Source: Gammaproteobacteria bacterium DTU037 (GTDB lineage: Bacteria > Pseudomonadota > Gammaproteobacteria > Pseudomonadales > Pseudomonadaceae). From it: 37,810 nucleotides of DNA. The position numbers and the translations under genes were made by a program. Location of the stretch: positions 1 through 37,810 of the forward strand of contig LFRZ01000136.1 of the NCBI GenBank assembly GCA_001513025.1, given 5' to 3'. Shown here one piece after another: positions 1-8,037 of the stretch. Below the pieces are notes generated by a model. The model was not told the DNA's origin. It searched no databases and was given only the letters and a program-made list of their open reading frames with translations. The first letter of the stretch is position 1, and each line of letters begins with the position of its first letter.

Positions 1-513
1 GGCGGGAACAGACACGGCTCTAGCCAACTGTTTCCTGAGCATAAATGTCAACACAATCGCCAGCAGCGCTAACCCCGCCAGTAATGGATATACCGGATAG
101 GACTCAAGAATATTGTCAATCACCTCTTTGGAATACACCAAGTAGTCAACCGCAATAAAGTTGAAGCGCACCGAGAACTCATCCCAAAATAGCCACTCAG
201 ACACGGCAACAAAGAGCATGCCAAACAAACTTACGGCAAACAGACCCCGTAGAAATAACTGATGCCATTTCTTTGCCCACAGCCACTGCGGACACAGAGC
301 AAGATACAAGGCTAATGGCAGGCTGACAAAGCTCAAGAAGCCTAAGTCGTAGATTACACCTTGAGCAAAGACTAAAAATAATTGCCAGAGATTAACGTCA
401 GCGGCCGAAAAACTAGCGCTCAATAACACGACACGAGTGACAGTAAATAATGCCAACCATGCGATACTGAGCATCGCTAAATAGCGCCAGCGTGAAGAGT
501 TAAGCAACAACAT
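1..513 (-). CDS. LTA synthase / sulfatase family membrane protein, N-terminal part (runs off window)
   Basis: This open frame starts at ATG 513 and is still open at base 1, giving 171 residues; the rest of the gene lies outside the window. Several hydrophobic segments are visible, at roughly residues 12-32, 46-72, 88-104 and 139-157. Between the last two is the stretch WDEFSVRFNFIAVDYLVYS (about residues 110-128), which I recognise from proteobacterial LTA-synthase-family proteins just before the extracytoplasmic sulfatase-fold domain. Family members transfer phosphoglycerol or related groups to envelope glycans or lipids; the substrate here is unknown. The catalytic domain is not in the window, so activity cannot be judged. 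The gene is divergent from colR, and a ColR-type site at 573-600 points toward it. A second, complete family member lies at 4149-6215. Confidence 0.8.
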   Translation of the reverse strand, partial: MLLLNSSRWRYLAMLSIAWLALFTVTRVVLLSASFSAADVNLWQLFLVFAQGVIYDLGFLSFVSLPLALYLALCPQWLWAKKWHQLFLRGLFAVSLFGMLFVAVSEWLFWDEFSVRFNFIAVDYLVYSKEVIDNILESYPVYPLLAGLALLAIVLTFMLRKQLARAVSVPA

Positions 514-572
514 AGGACGGCTCTCGGTTAGATAGAAGAGGCCGCAGTATGTTGAAAGCCTTGTTAGCCAGT

Positions 573-600
573 TGTTAATTCAATGTGAAAAAACTGTTAA
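573..600 (-). promoter_or_regulatory. Probable ColR binding site facing the LTA-synthase-family gene
   Basis: Read on the minus strand from 600 to 573, this site has TTAACA, TTCACA and TTAACA starting exactly 11 bp apart, the layout expected for an OmpR/PhoB-type regulator. The first 16 bases, TTAACAGTTTTTTCAC, fit every constrained position of the P. putida ColR consensus as I remember it (YYNASNNYTTTTTCAC). The site ends 72 bp before the minus-strand ATG at 513 and lies 27 bp before the colR start. It could therefore act on the divergent gene, on colRS itself, or on both. The consensus is recalled; the repeats are seen directly. Confidence 0.7.
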
Positions 601-626
601 ATACGTAATTTATCAAGTGAGTGTAT

Positions 627-1310
627 ATGCGCATTTTAGTCATCGAAGACAATCGGGATATTCTTGCCAATATTTTGGACTACCTAGAGCTCAAAGGTTT
701 TACCGTTGACTGTGCTCAAGATGGCCTCAGTGGTATGCATCTGGCGCTGACCCAAACGTATGATTTGATTGTGTTAGACATTATGCTGCCGGGTATGGAC
801 GGCTACCAGCTCTGTCAAAAACTGCGCCAGGATGCGAGCAACAACACACCTATTATTATGCTGACCGCCCGTGATGCGCTGGATGATCGTCTCAAAGGTC
901 TGCATGCGGGCGCGGATGATTATCTGGTGAAGCCCTTTGCTTTATCTGAATTGGTGGCCCGTATTGAAGCGGTCTTGCGCCGCAGTTCTGGGGCGAATAA
1001 GCGCGTGCTCGAAGTGGCTGATTTGCGCTACAACCTTGAAACTCTGGAAGTCAGCCGAGCTGGCCAGCCGTTGAAACTCAATCCTATTGGCCTTAAATTA
1101 CTGGCTGTTTTAATGCAGCGTAGCCCTGCTGTGGTGCGCCGTGAAACACTCGAAGCAGAGCTATGGGGGGATGATGTGCCAGACAGCGACAGCTTACGCA
1201 GCCATATTCATCAGCTGCGTCAAACGATTGACAAGCCCTTCACCACCCATCTACTGCACACCATTCACGGTGTTGGTTTTCGCTTAACGGATCTCGAACA
1301 TGAACACTAA
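627..1310 (+). CDS. colR: Response regulator ColR (OmpR/PhoB family)
   Basis: A DNA-binding response regulator of 227 residues. The receiver domain (about 1-115) shows the acidic pair E7-D8, phospho-acceptor D51 in LIVLDIMLPG and the VKPF lysine motif. A winged-helix output domain fills about 125-222, ending in HTIHGVGFRL. I chose ATG 627 over an in-frame GTG at 621 because AAGTGAG (615-621) sits at ribosome-binding distance and the receiver then begins MRILVIEDN. The gene overlaps colS by 11 bp, so the pair is co-translated. In Pseudomonas, ColRS responds to excess metals such as zinc and iron and controls outer-membrane and LPS-modifying genes. The ColR assignment rests on the methyltransferase and InaA neighbours and on the matching upstream site; CprR- or PmrA-like regulators are the alternative. 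Confidence 0.82.
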   Translation: MRILVIEDNRDILANILDYLELKGFTVDCAQDGLSGMHLALTQTYDLIVLDIMLPGMDGYQLCQKLRQDASNNTPIIMLTARDALDDRLKGLHAGADDYLVKPFALSELVARIEAVLRRSSGANKRVLEVADLRYNLETLEVSRAGQPLKLNPIGLKLLAVLMQRSPAVVRRETLEAELWGDDVPDSDSLRSHIHQLRQTIDKPFTTHLLHTIHGVGFRLTDLEHEH

Positions 1311-2577
1311 GCAACCTTTAGAACGGCGGATTATTATTGCCTTCACCTTAATGACGCTATTGGTCAGTGGTACTTTTTCGCTCGGTATTGTCGCCATTGT
1401 CCATTTTATTGAAGAGCATTTAGTGTCACAGGAGCTCGACCGTCAACTACATGTTGTCGTGCATGAAGACTTGCGCAATGGTCGCTCACCGCGTTTAGAT
1501 CCAGAAACCCATTTTTATGCCAGTAATCTTGAAGAATTTGCCATTCCCAAACAGTTTGATAGCAAGGAGTTAGGCTTTGCTGAAGTTGTCGATGGTGATG
1601 AAGCATTTTATGTTTATATTCAAGACATCAACGGCGTGCGTTATGTTCTGGTGCAAGAACAACATGAGTTTGAACAGCGTGAACAAGCGTTATTTAATGT
1701 AGTGCTCGCAGGCTTTATCTTAAGCATTATCGGTGCATGGGTTTTAGGACGCTTAATGGCGCGCAAAATAATGCAACCGGTCAGCCGCCTCGCTCAACAA
1801 GTGCGCCACCGCGATCAACTCTTGCCGCTGGCACCGCCGTTAGCTCCCGAATATGCCGATGATGAAATTGGCCACTTAGCCGCTGCTTTTGATAGCACTT
1901 TAAGCAAGTTACGCAACAGTTTAGAACGGGAAAAGCTGTTTACCAGTGATGTCAGCCATGAGTTACGGACACCCTTGATGATCATCACCACTTCATGCGA
2001 ACTGCTCGCTGAGACCAACCTGGCTGAGAAAGAAGCGACTCACTTGCAACGCATTAAGCGCGCCAGCGAAGAAATGCACGACCTCGTACAAACTTTTTTA
2101 ATTCTGGCGCGCAGCAAACCTGAAGAAGCTACTTTAGGTGGACAGGCAACATTGCCAAGCATCGCTGACGCACAAGTCGAGCTTTGGCAACCCATGTTTA
2201 ACGACAAACAGATTCACTTGCAGCTGTCCATTGCACAGTCACCCAGCGCAACACTATACAATGCCACCTTTCTACGCACCGTGCTTTCAAACCTGCTACG
2301 CAATGCGCTGCATTACACTGAGCACGGTGAGGTTAAATTAACCTTATATGCAGATCACTTCACCGTAGAAGACACGGGCATTGGCATTCCTGAAGGTTTT
2401 CAAGAGAGTATTTTTGAGCCTTTTACCCGTGGGCACAATGCGCGCGGCGAAGGTTTGGGACTGGGTTTGTCCTTGGTACGACGCATTTGCACCCATCAAG
2501 GCTGGACTATTCAGGTCAGTACACGTAGCCCACATGGCAGTTGCTTTAGCGTATTTTTAGAGCCAAGAAAACACTAA
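1300..2577 (+). CDS. colS: Sensor histidine kinase ColS
   Basis: An inner-membrane sensor kinase of 425 residues. The first membrane helix is near residues 11-35 and the second near 131-152, leaving a periplasmic loop of about 95 residues. HAMP follows, then the phospho-acceptor box SDVSHELRTP with H220. The ATPase part has the N box (LLRNALHYTEHG), G1 (DTGIGIP) and G2 (GEGLGLGLSL). The loop ends with E125-Q-R-E128, an ExxE motif; as I recall, P. putida ColS uses an ExxE motif at almost the same position to bind zinc or iron. The start overlaps colR, so translation is coupled. No terminator follows; the next gene has its own candidate ColR site. Confidence 0.82.
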   Translation: MNTKQPLERRIIIAFTLMTLLVSGTFSLGIVAIVHFIEEHLVSQELDRQLHVVVHEDLRNGRSPRLDPETHFYASNLEEFAIPKQFDSKELGFAEVVDGDEAFYVYIQDINGVRYVLVQEQHEFEQREQALFNVVLAGFILSIIGAWVLGRLMARKIMQPVSRLAQQVRHRDQLLPLAPPLAPEYADDEIGHLAAAFDSTLSKLRNSLEREKLFTSDVSHELRTPLMIITTSCELLAETNLAEKEATHLQRIKRASEEMHDLVQTFLILARSKPEEATLGGQATLPSIADAQVELWQPMFNDKQIHLQLSIAQSPSATLYNATFLRTVLSNLLRNALHYTEHGEVKLTLYADHFTVEDTGIGIPEGFQESIFEPFTRGHNARGEGLGLGLSLVRRICTHQGWTIQVSTRSPHGSCFSVFLEPRKH

Positions 2578-2591
2578 CAAACGGCTGGTAC

Positions 2592-2619
2592 ATCACATAT
2601 TTTTCACATTTGCTTAACA
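2592..2619 (+). promoter_or_regulatory. Probable ColR binding site upstream of the methyltransferase-inaA-LTAS unit
   Basis: On the plus strand, hexamers ATCACA (2592), TTCACA (2603) and TTAACA (2614) start 11 bp apart, the same phasing as at 573-600. The core TTTTTCAC (2600-2607) is intact, while two degenerate positions of the recalled ColR consensus are not met. After the core both sites continue ATTnnnTTAACA. The core ends 73 bp before the ATG at 2681, nearly the same distance as for the first site. This suggests the three following genes are ColR targets, matching my memory of a ColR-controlled methyltransferase/inaA operon in P. putida. Confidence 0.6.
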
Positions 2620-2680
2620 TTCGCTTGATGGCGGCTTACCTAAACTATGCAGTATTCCTCACCTATACGAGACGACTGCA

Positions 2681-3370
2681 ATGCCTAAAGCACCCATCAA
2701 GCTGGCTTTTTCTGATAAATATGACCAAGAACATGCCCAGCAGTACTTAGAAAAACATCAAACGGGTTTATCCCGTAAACTGTCGCATTACCGCGACCAA
2801 CAACTGGCTCGCCGTGCTCTCGCATTAGCCGACCAACCTAATCTAGTGCTAGACCTTCCCTGCGGTGCGGGTCGCTTTTGGTCAACCTTAGCCGAGCAGC
2901 CCAACCGTATTATTTTAGCGGCGGACAACTCTGCAGATATGCTGGCAACCGCGATGGCTGCGCAAGCAAAACATATCACCGAGCATGTACGCACTCTACA
3001 CACCTCAGCCTTTGATATTAATTTGCCAGACAACTCGGTCGATAACATCTTCTGTATGCGTTTATTGCACCATATTGAAAAGCCCGAGCATCGTTTAGCG
3101 CTTCTTAAAGAGTTTCATCGCACCACACGCGACAGCGTGATTATTTCCTTGTGGGTGGATGGCAACTACAAAGCCTTGCGTCGTAAAGCATTAGAGAAAA
3201 AACGTGCGCAAAGAGGTAAAGTACAAGAAAACAGCAACCGTTTTGTCATAAATCGTGCAACTGTAGAGCAAGAGTTCATGCAAGCAGGATTTAGCATTCA
3301 AACGCATCTAGATTTTCTACCGGGTTACTCAATGTGGCGAGTCTATGTTTTACGAAAAAACAACAACTAA
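2681..3370 (+). CDS. Class I SAM-dependent methyltransferase of the colRS locus (warA/orf222-like)
   Basis: A soluble protein of 229 residues with the Rossmann methyltransferase motif I, DLPCGAGRF, at 58-66. The acidic residue of motif II is in LAADNSADML, and NSVDNIFCMRLLHHIEKPEH forms the motif IV-V region. No signal peptide or membrane segment is seen. The substrate cannot be read from sequence. Methyltransferases in this position next to colRS have been linked to LPS or envelope maintenance in fluorescent pseudomonads. It begins 103 bp after colS behind a probable ColR site, and inaA follows 17 bp later, so the two are very likely co-transcribed. The ribosome-binding site is weak. Confidence 0.8.
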   Translation: MPKAPIKLAFSDKYDQEHAQQYLEKHQTGLSRKLSHYRDQQLARRALALADQPNLVLDLPCGAGRFWSTLAEQPNRIILAADNSADMLATAMAAQAKHITEHVRTLHTSAFDINLPDNSVDNIFCMRLLHHIEKPEHRLALLKEFHRTTRDSVIISLWVDGNYKALRRKALEKKRAQRGKVQENSNRFVINRATVEQEFMQAGFSIQTHLDFLPGYSMWRVYVLRKNNN

Positions 3371-3387
3371 GTCATAAGAGGTATGGC

Positions 3388-4086
3388 ATGAGCGCAGCAG
3401 GACAAAGCAGCAACAAAGAATTTGATAGGTGGTGGGCACGTACAGGGGAGTGGGTTGAAGAACCTAACCAGCGTCGCGGTGGTGAAAGTGGCGTACAGCT
3501 GCTTACTCCAGAAACAGCAGGTCAGCCTCGACTCTACAGTAAACGCCAAATTAACCATATGTTTTTTTCTTTGCGCTACCCCTTTGGTCACCCCACTGCA
3601 TTGCGGGAGAAAAACGCCATACAAGCCTTAGAGCGCTTGGGCGCTAAAGTGCCAAAATTAGTTTTTTATGGAGCAGTAAAAAAAGATAAGGATTGGTATG
3701 CACTATTAATCACTGAAGAGCTCACAGATTTTATCAGCTTAGATCAATGGTATGCGCAACAACTCGAACAACCTGTTGATCATGCAAGCGTTTCTTCGGT
3801 TTTAGAACAAATTGCTCATAACTTTTATAAAATGCATTTAGCCGGCTGGCAGCATGGCTGTTGCTACGCCAAGCATGTTTTCATCAAAACTATCCCACAA
3901 CAGCCAGCAGAAGTTGCTTTTATAGATTTAGAAAAAGCGCGTCGCCGCTGGCCTGCCCACCGAGCAGCTTTACACGATATCAAGCAATTGGGTCGTCACC
4001 GCGAGGGGATGCCTGATGAGCATTGGCAGATTTTTTTACAACACTACTGCAACCTAAACCCAAAGTTACGCACTAAGCTTACATAA
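3388..4086 (+). CDS. inaA: InaA / LPS-kinase-family (kinase-fold) protein
   Basis: A 232-residue protein of the lipopolysaccharide-kinase (WaaP/InaA) type. ATG 3388 is preferred to an upstream in-frame start at 3334 because AAGAGG lies 6 bp before it and the upstream codons overlap the methyltransferase. Visible kinase-like elements are a lysine-containing N-lobe strand (YSKRQINHMFF, K52), hinge-like text ALLITEEL, the loop QHGCCYAKHVF (H156 to about 166) and FIDLEKAR with D180 in place of DFG. WaaP-type sugar kinases have HRD in the loop; here HGC occupies that place, so the usual catalytic aspartate is not evident. The function may be heptose phosphorylation of LPS core, or non-catalytic. 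It lies in the presumed ColR-controlled unit. Confidence 0.78.
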   Translation: MSAAGQSSNKEFDRWWARTGEWVEEPNQRRGGESGVQLLTPETAGQPRLYSKRQINHMFFSLRYPFGHPTALREKNAIQALERLGAKVPKLVFYGAVKKDKDWYALLITEELTDFISLDQWYAQQLEQPVDHASVSSVLEQIAHNFYKMHLAGWQHGCCYAKHVFIKTIPQQPAEVAFIDLEKARRRWPAHRAALHDIKQLGRHREGMPDEHWQIFLQHYCNLNPKLRTKLT

Positions 4087-4148
4087 TTTCGTTGCGCAAC
4101 ACGGTTGCGCAGCGCACTCTTCTTTTCCATGCCACATAGGCGCTTTTT

Positions 4149-6215
4149 ATGGCTTCTAATACCACACGTATGTCGCGAAAAACTATCACTCTAGGCTCAC
4201 ATCTACTTTTTACCGCTGCCAGCACTGTGTTATGGCTGCTGTTACTAACTGCTTTACGTGGCTTACTCTTAGCCTACAACCATGAAATGATTGGCAGTAG
4301 CAGTACAGCAGACTTATTTGAAGCCTTTACCAATGGACTGCGTTTTGACCTGCGCTTAATTGTCTATGTCAGCATCCCCTTAGTCTTGAGCATGCTCATA
4401 CCTTGGCTGATGAATCAACGTCGCCTACTTGTGGCCTGGATGACCTTCACTGCTGCAATCAGTATCTTGCTCGGCATTGTCGAACTCGATTTTTACCGTG
4501 AATTCCACCAGCGCCTCAACAGCTTAGTCTTCCAATATCTAAATGAAGACCCAGCCACCGTCCTCAGTATGCTGTGGCATGGTTTCCCAGTCGTTACCTT
4601 ACTCAGTACCTGGCTAGCGTGTAGCTTAGTCATGTATTTCCTATTCTCTTGGGCAGAACAAAAAACCCGCATCTACCGCACCGCTCACACAGGCTATAGC
4701 GCTTTGACCCAAGGGCTAGCCTTCTCGATCTGCTTAGTGATTTGTGTGGTTGCCGCCCGTGGCACTTTACGTCAAGGAGCGCCATTACGCTGGGGCGATG
4801 CTTATACCACCCACTCGATGTTTGCCAATCACCTGGGTTTAAACCCCGTCCTAAGTTTGTATAACGCCGCGAAGACCACCTTCTCTGAGCACCGTGACAA
4901 TATTTGGAAAGCCACACTGCCCGCCAGTGAGGCGCAAGACATCGCGCGTGATCTAGTGCTCACGGCACATGATCAGCTCATCGATGCCGATAGCGCAGCC
5001 ATTCGTCGCATTAACTCGCCCATTGCGGAGACACAACTGAAGGTACGCAATGTTGTGGTCATTCTGATGGAGAGTTTCGCCGGGCGTTATGTTGGGGCGT
5101 TAGGCAGCAAAGATCAGATCACCCCAGAGTTTGATAAATTAAGTCAAGAGGGTTTATTGTTCACCCGCTTCTTTGCCAACGGCACCCATACCCACCAAGG
5201 TATGTTCGCCAGTATGGCCTGCTTTCCTAATCTGCCAGCCTTTGAATACTTAATGCAAAGCCCCGAAGGTGGCAATCAATTCTCCGGCCTGCCGCAGCTG
5301 TTAAGTGCACGCGATTTTCAAGATGCTTATGTGTATAACGGCGACTTTGCTTGGGATAATCAGCAAGGCTTTTTTAGTAACCAAGGCATGACCCATTTTG
5401 TTGGCCGTAATGACTACATTAACCCTGTGGTCTCTGATCCGACCTGGGGCGTATCTGATCAAGATATGTTTGATCGCAGCATTATTGAATTAAATAAGTT
5501 AAAAGACGACAAACCCTTTTATGCCTTACTGCAAACCCTATCCAATCATACCCCTTACGCCCTGCCAGACGTATTGCCCACTGAGCAGATAACAGGGCAC
5601 GGCAGTTTAGACTTACACCTGACTGCGATGCGTTATTCCGATTGGGCTCTGGGCGAATTTTTCAAACAAGCCAAGCAACAACCTTGGTACAACGACACCC
5701 TGTTTGTCGTGCTAGGCGATCATGGTTTTGGTGCACCTGAACAAATGACCGAGATGGATCTGTACCGCTTTCATGTGCCTATGCTGCTGATTGCCCCAGG
5801 TATTCAAGCGCAGTTCGGCAGTGAAAACTCAATTGTTGCCAGCCAAGTGGATATGGTTCCGACGATTATGGGTCGCTTAGGTGATACTGTGCAGCATCAA
5901 TGCTGGGGTCGCGATGTACTGACTTTGCCTAAGAATGATCAAGGCTTTGCGATTATCAAACCTTCTGGTAGCGATCAAACCGTAGCCTTAATTAAAGGTG
6001 ATCGCATTGTCATCAAGCCTAAGGATGTCGATGCCCGTGTCTGGACCTATCAACTGGGTGCTCATCCACAAAGTGCGCCAGCCGTTGAACGACCCGAAGA
6101 TGCGCAGTGGCTACAGCAACTCAATGCTTATATTCAAACCGCGACCAGCAGTCTGCTAGATAACACCGCCGGCGCACACTCCAGCCCCAGTGAGCAAAGT
6201 ATCTCTGTGCGTTAA
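4149..6215 (+). CDS. LTA synthase / phosphoglycerol-transferase family protein (sulfatase fold)
   Basis: A complete 688-residue membrane enzyme. Five hydrophobic segments fall in about residues 10-240, followed by an extracytoplasmic sulfatase-fold domain. Expected catalytic elements are present: metal ligand E308 in VVVILMESF, the probable nucleophile T348 in NGTHTHQG (aligned by eye with the LtaS threonine) and the metal-binding pair D524-H525 in VLGDHGF. Family members transfer phosphoglycerol or phosphoethanolamine to envelope polymers such as periplasmic glucans; the substrate here is unknown. It begins 62 bp after inaA with no terminator between, so it probably belongs to the same transcript, and a strong terminator follows. 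The palindrome GTTGCGCAAC (4091-4100) lies in the gap to inaA. Confidence 0.85.
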   Translation: MASNTTRMSRKTITLGSHLLFTAASTVLWLLLLTALRGLLLAYNHEMIGSSSTADLFEAFTNGLRFDLRLIVYVSIPLVLSMLIPWLMNQRRLLVAWMTFTAAISILLGIVELDFYREFHQRLNSLVFQYLNEDPATVLSMLWHGFPVVTLLSTWLACSLVMYFLFSWAEQKTRIYRTAHTGYSALTQGLAFSICLVICVVAARGTLRQGAPLRWGDAYTTHSMFANHLGLNPVLSLYNAAKTTFSEHRDNIWKATLPASEAQDIARDLVLTAHDQLIDADSAAIRRINSPIAETQLKVRNVVVILMESFAGRYVGALGSKDQITPEFDKLSQEGLLFTRFFANGTHTHQGMFASMACFPNLPAFEYLMQSPEGGNQFSGLPQLLSARDFQDAYVYNGDFAWDNQQGFFSNQGMTHFVGRNDYINPVVSDPTWGVSDQDMFDRSIIELNKLKDDKPFYALLQTLSNHTPYALPDVLPTEQITGHGSLDLHLTAMRYSDWALGEFFKQAKQQPWYNDTLFVVLGDHGFGAPEQMTEMDLYRFHVPMLLIAPGIQAQFGSENSIVASQVDMVPTIMGRLGDTVQHQCWGRDVLTLPKNDQGFAIIKPSGSDQTVALIKGDRIVIKPKDVDARVWTYQLGAHPQSAPAVERPEDAQWLQQLNAYIQTATSSLLDNTAGAHSSPSEQSISVR

Positions 6216-6226
6216 TCTGGGCCAAT

Positions 6227-6268
6227 AAAAAACGGCGCAGCCTACTGATGTAAGATGCGCCGTTTTTT
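6227..6268. terminator. Bidirectional intrinsic terminator
   Basis: Arms AAAAAACGGCGCA (6227-6239) and TGCGCCGTTTTTT (6256-6268) pair perfectly over 13 bp around a 16-nt loop. The run of T in both directions serves both the LTA-synthase-family gene and the converging spuH. Confidence 0.93.
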
Positions 6269-6280
6269 GTCTAAGTAAAG

Positions 6281-7129
6281 TTATGCCAGATTGGCACGTT
6301 CCTCTTCTTTAATCTGCGCCATGGCTTTCTTACGGCTTTCTTCCGCACGTCGGGTAAAGAACCACAACAAAAAAGTCGCCATAGAAATAAACAATAAGAT
6401 CAAGCTGGCCACCGCATTGATCTCAGGTTTAACGCCCATGCGCACCGCAGAGAAAATCTCCATCGGTAAAGTGGTCGAGCCTGGTCCGGAAACAAAGCTG
6501 GCCAACACCAAGTCATCCAAGGACAAAGCAAAGGACATCATCGCCCCAGCCGCTAAAGACGGTGCAATCATCGGCACCGTAATCAGGAAAAACACTTTCC
6601 AAGGTTTAGCGCCCAGATCCATCGCCGCCTCTTCCATAGAGCGATCAATTTCCCGCAAGCGTGACGATACCAACACCGAGACATAGGCGGTACAGAAGGT
6701 GGTATGCGCGATCCAAATCGTGATCACGCCACGCTCCATCGGCCAACCAATCAACTGTGCCATCGCCACAAACAACAGCAGCAAGGACAAACCAGTAATC
6801 ACCTCTGGCATAACCAAGGGTGCCGTGACCATCCCACCAAACAAGGTACGTCCACGAAAGCGACCAATGCGTGTCAACACCAATGCCGCCAAGGTGCCCA
6901 ATGCAGTAGCGGCAATCGCGGTATAGGTGGCAATCTCGAGTGAGCGTAGCACCGCATTCATCAACTGAGTGTTATCCAATAAACCGGCATACCACTTAGT
7001 TGACCACCCCCCCCACACCGTGACTAAACGTGACGCGTTAAAGGAGTAGATCACTAAGATCAACATCGGCAGATAAATAAACACTAGTCCGGCGATCAGC
7101 ATCAAGCGCGAGAATCTAAAGTTCTTCAT
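6281..7129 (-). CDS. spuH: Polyamine ABC transporter permease (PotI/SpuH)
   Basis: An inner-membrane permease of 282 residues with about six transmembrane helices and the permease EAA loop near EEAAMDLGAKPWKVFFLITVP, which docks the ATPase. It pairs with SpuG to form the channel through which polyamines enter the cytoplasm. Its ATG overlaps the spuG stop by 4 bp (ATGA), giving tight translational coupling. It is the last gene of the spuDEFGH run and is followed by the bidirectional terminator at 6227-6268. It resembles E. coli PotI of the putrescine importer PotFGHI. Confidence 0.93.
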   Translation of the reverse strand: MKNFRFSRLMLIAGLVFIYLPMLILVIYSFNASRLVTVWGGWSTKWYAGLLDNTQLMNAVLRSLEIATYTAIAATALGTLAALVLTRIGRFRGRTLFGGMVTAPLVMPEVITGLSLLLLFVAMAQLIGWPMERGVITIWIAHTTFCTAYVSVLVSSRLREIDRSMEEAAMDLGAKPWKVFFLITVPMIAPSLAAGAMMSFALSLDDLVLASFVSGPGSTTLPMEIFSAVRMGVKPEINAVASLILLFISMATFLLWFFTRRAEESRKKAMAQIKEEERANLA

Positions 7130-8037
7130 GCTTTACCCTCCAATTCACCGGCTTGATTACGATTAAACAGAATAATCGGGATCATCAATAGCAGCAGCAT
7201 AATCACAGCCAAGGATGCGGCGACCGGCCAATCGCGATTATTAAAGAACTCTTGCCACAGCACTTTACCAATCATTAGGGTTTCAGGGCCGCCCAGCAGC
7301 TCTGGAATCACAAACTCACCCACCACTGGAATAAATACCAACATGCAGCCGGCAATCACACCGCTTTTTGACAGCGGCACGGTGATTTTCCAAAAAGCAG
7401 TATAGCCTTTCGCGCCTAAGTCCGAGGCAGCTTCTAATAGTGAAAGATCATGTTTAACTAAATTAGCATACAGCGGCAGCACCATAAACGGCAGGTAGGC
7501 ATAGACAATGCCGATATACACGGCAATGTTGGTATTGAGGATTTGCAGCGGCTCATTGATCACACCCAGCCACAGCAAGGCATTATTCAGCAAGCCGTTA
7601 TTACTCAAGATACCCATCCAAGCGTACACACGAATCAATAAAGCAGTCCACGTTGGCATCATAATCAGCAACAACCAGACTGGACGCATCTGCTTATCGG
7701 CACGGGCAATGGCATAAGCCATGGGGTAGCCCACCAGCAAACATAAGACAGTACTGACTAAGGCAATTTTTAATGAGCCTAAATACGCGGCGATATACAG
7801 CTGATCTTCGCTAAGTAAAATATAGTTGCCAAAATTGAGCACAATCGTCAACTGCTGATCCACCCACTCAGTCAAGCTGGTATAGGGTGGAATGGCAATA
7901 TCCGCTTCAGCAAAACTGATTTTTAGAATGATGGCAAAGGGCAGTAGGAAAAACAACAACATCCAAAAAAACGGCACACCAATCACTGCATGGCGGCCCT
8001 TGGGCAGCATCTCGAGTAATTTATCGCGTAGAGTCAT
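7126..8037 (-). CDS. spuG: Polyamine ABC transporter permease (PotH/SpuG)
   Basis: A permease of 303 residues with six predicted membrane helices; the first is near FFWMLLFFLLPFAIIL. The EAA-type loop is LEAASDLGAKGYTAFWKITVP. It is the heterodimer partner of SpuH in the putrescine/spermidine importer. The start overlaps the spuF stop as ATGA and the stop overlaps the spuH start in the same way, so all three are translated as a chain. It corresponds to PotH of E. coli. Confidence 0.93.
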   Translation of the reverse strand: MTLRDKLLEMLPKGRHAVIGVPFFWMLLFFLLPFAIILKISFAEADIAIPPYTSLTEWVDQQLTIVLNFGNYILLSEDQLYIAAYLGSLKIALVSTVLCLLVGYPMAYAIARADKQMRPVWLLLIMMPTWTALLIRVYAWMGILSNNGLLNNALLWLGVINEPLQILNTNIAVYIGIVYAYLPFMVLPLYANLVKHDLSLLEAASDLGAKGYTAFWKITVPLSKSGVIAGCMLVFIPVVGEFVIPELLGGPETLMIGKVLWQEFFNNRDWPVAASLAVIMLLLLMIPIILFNRNQAGELEGKA

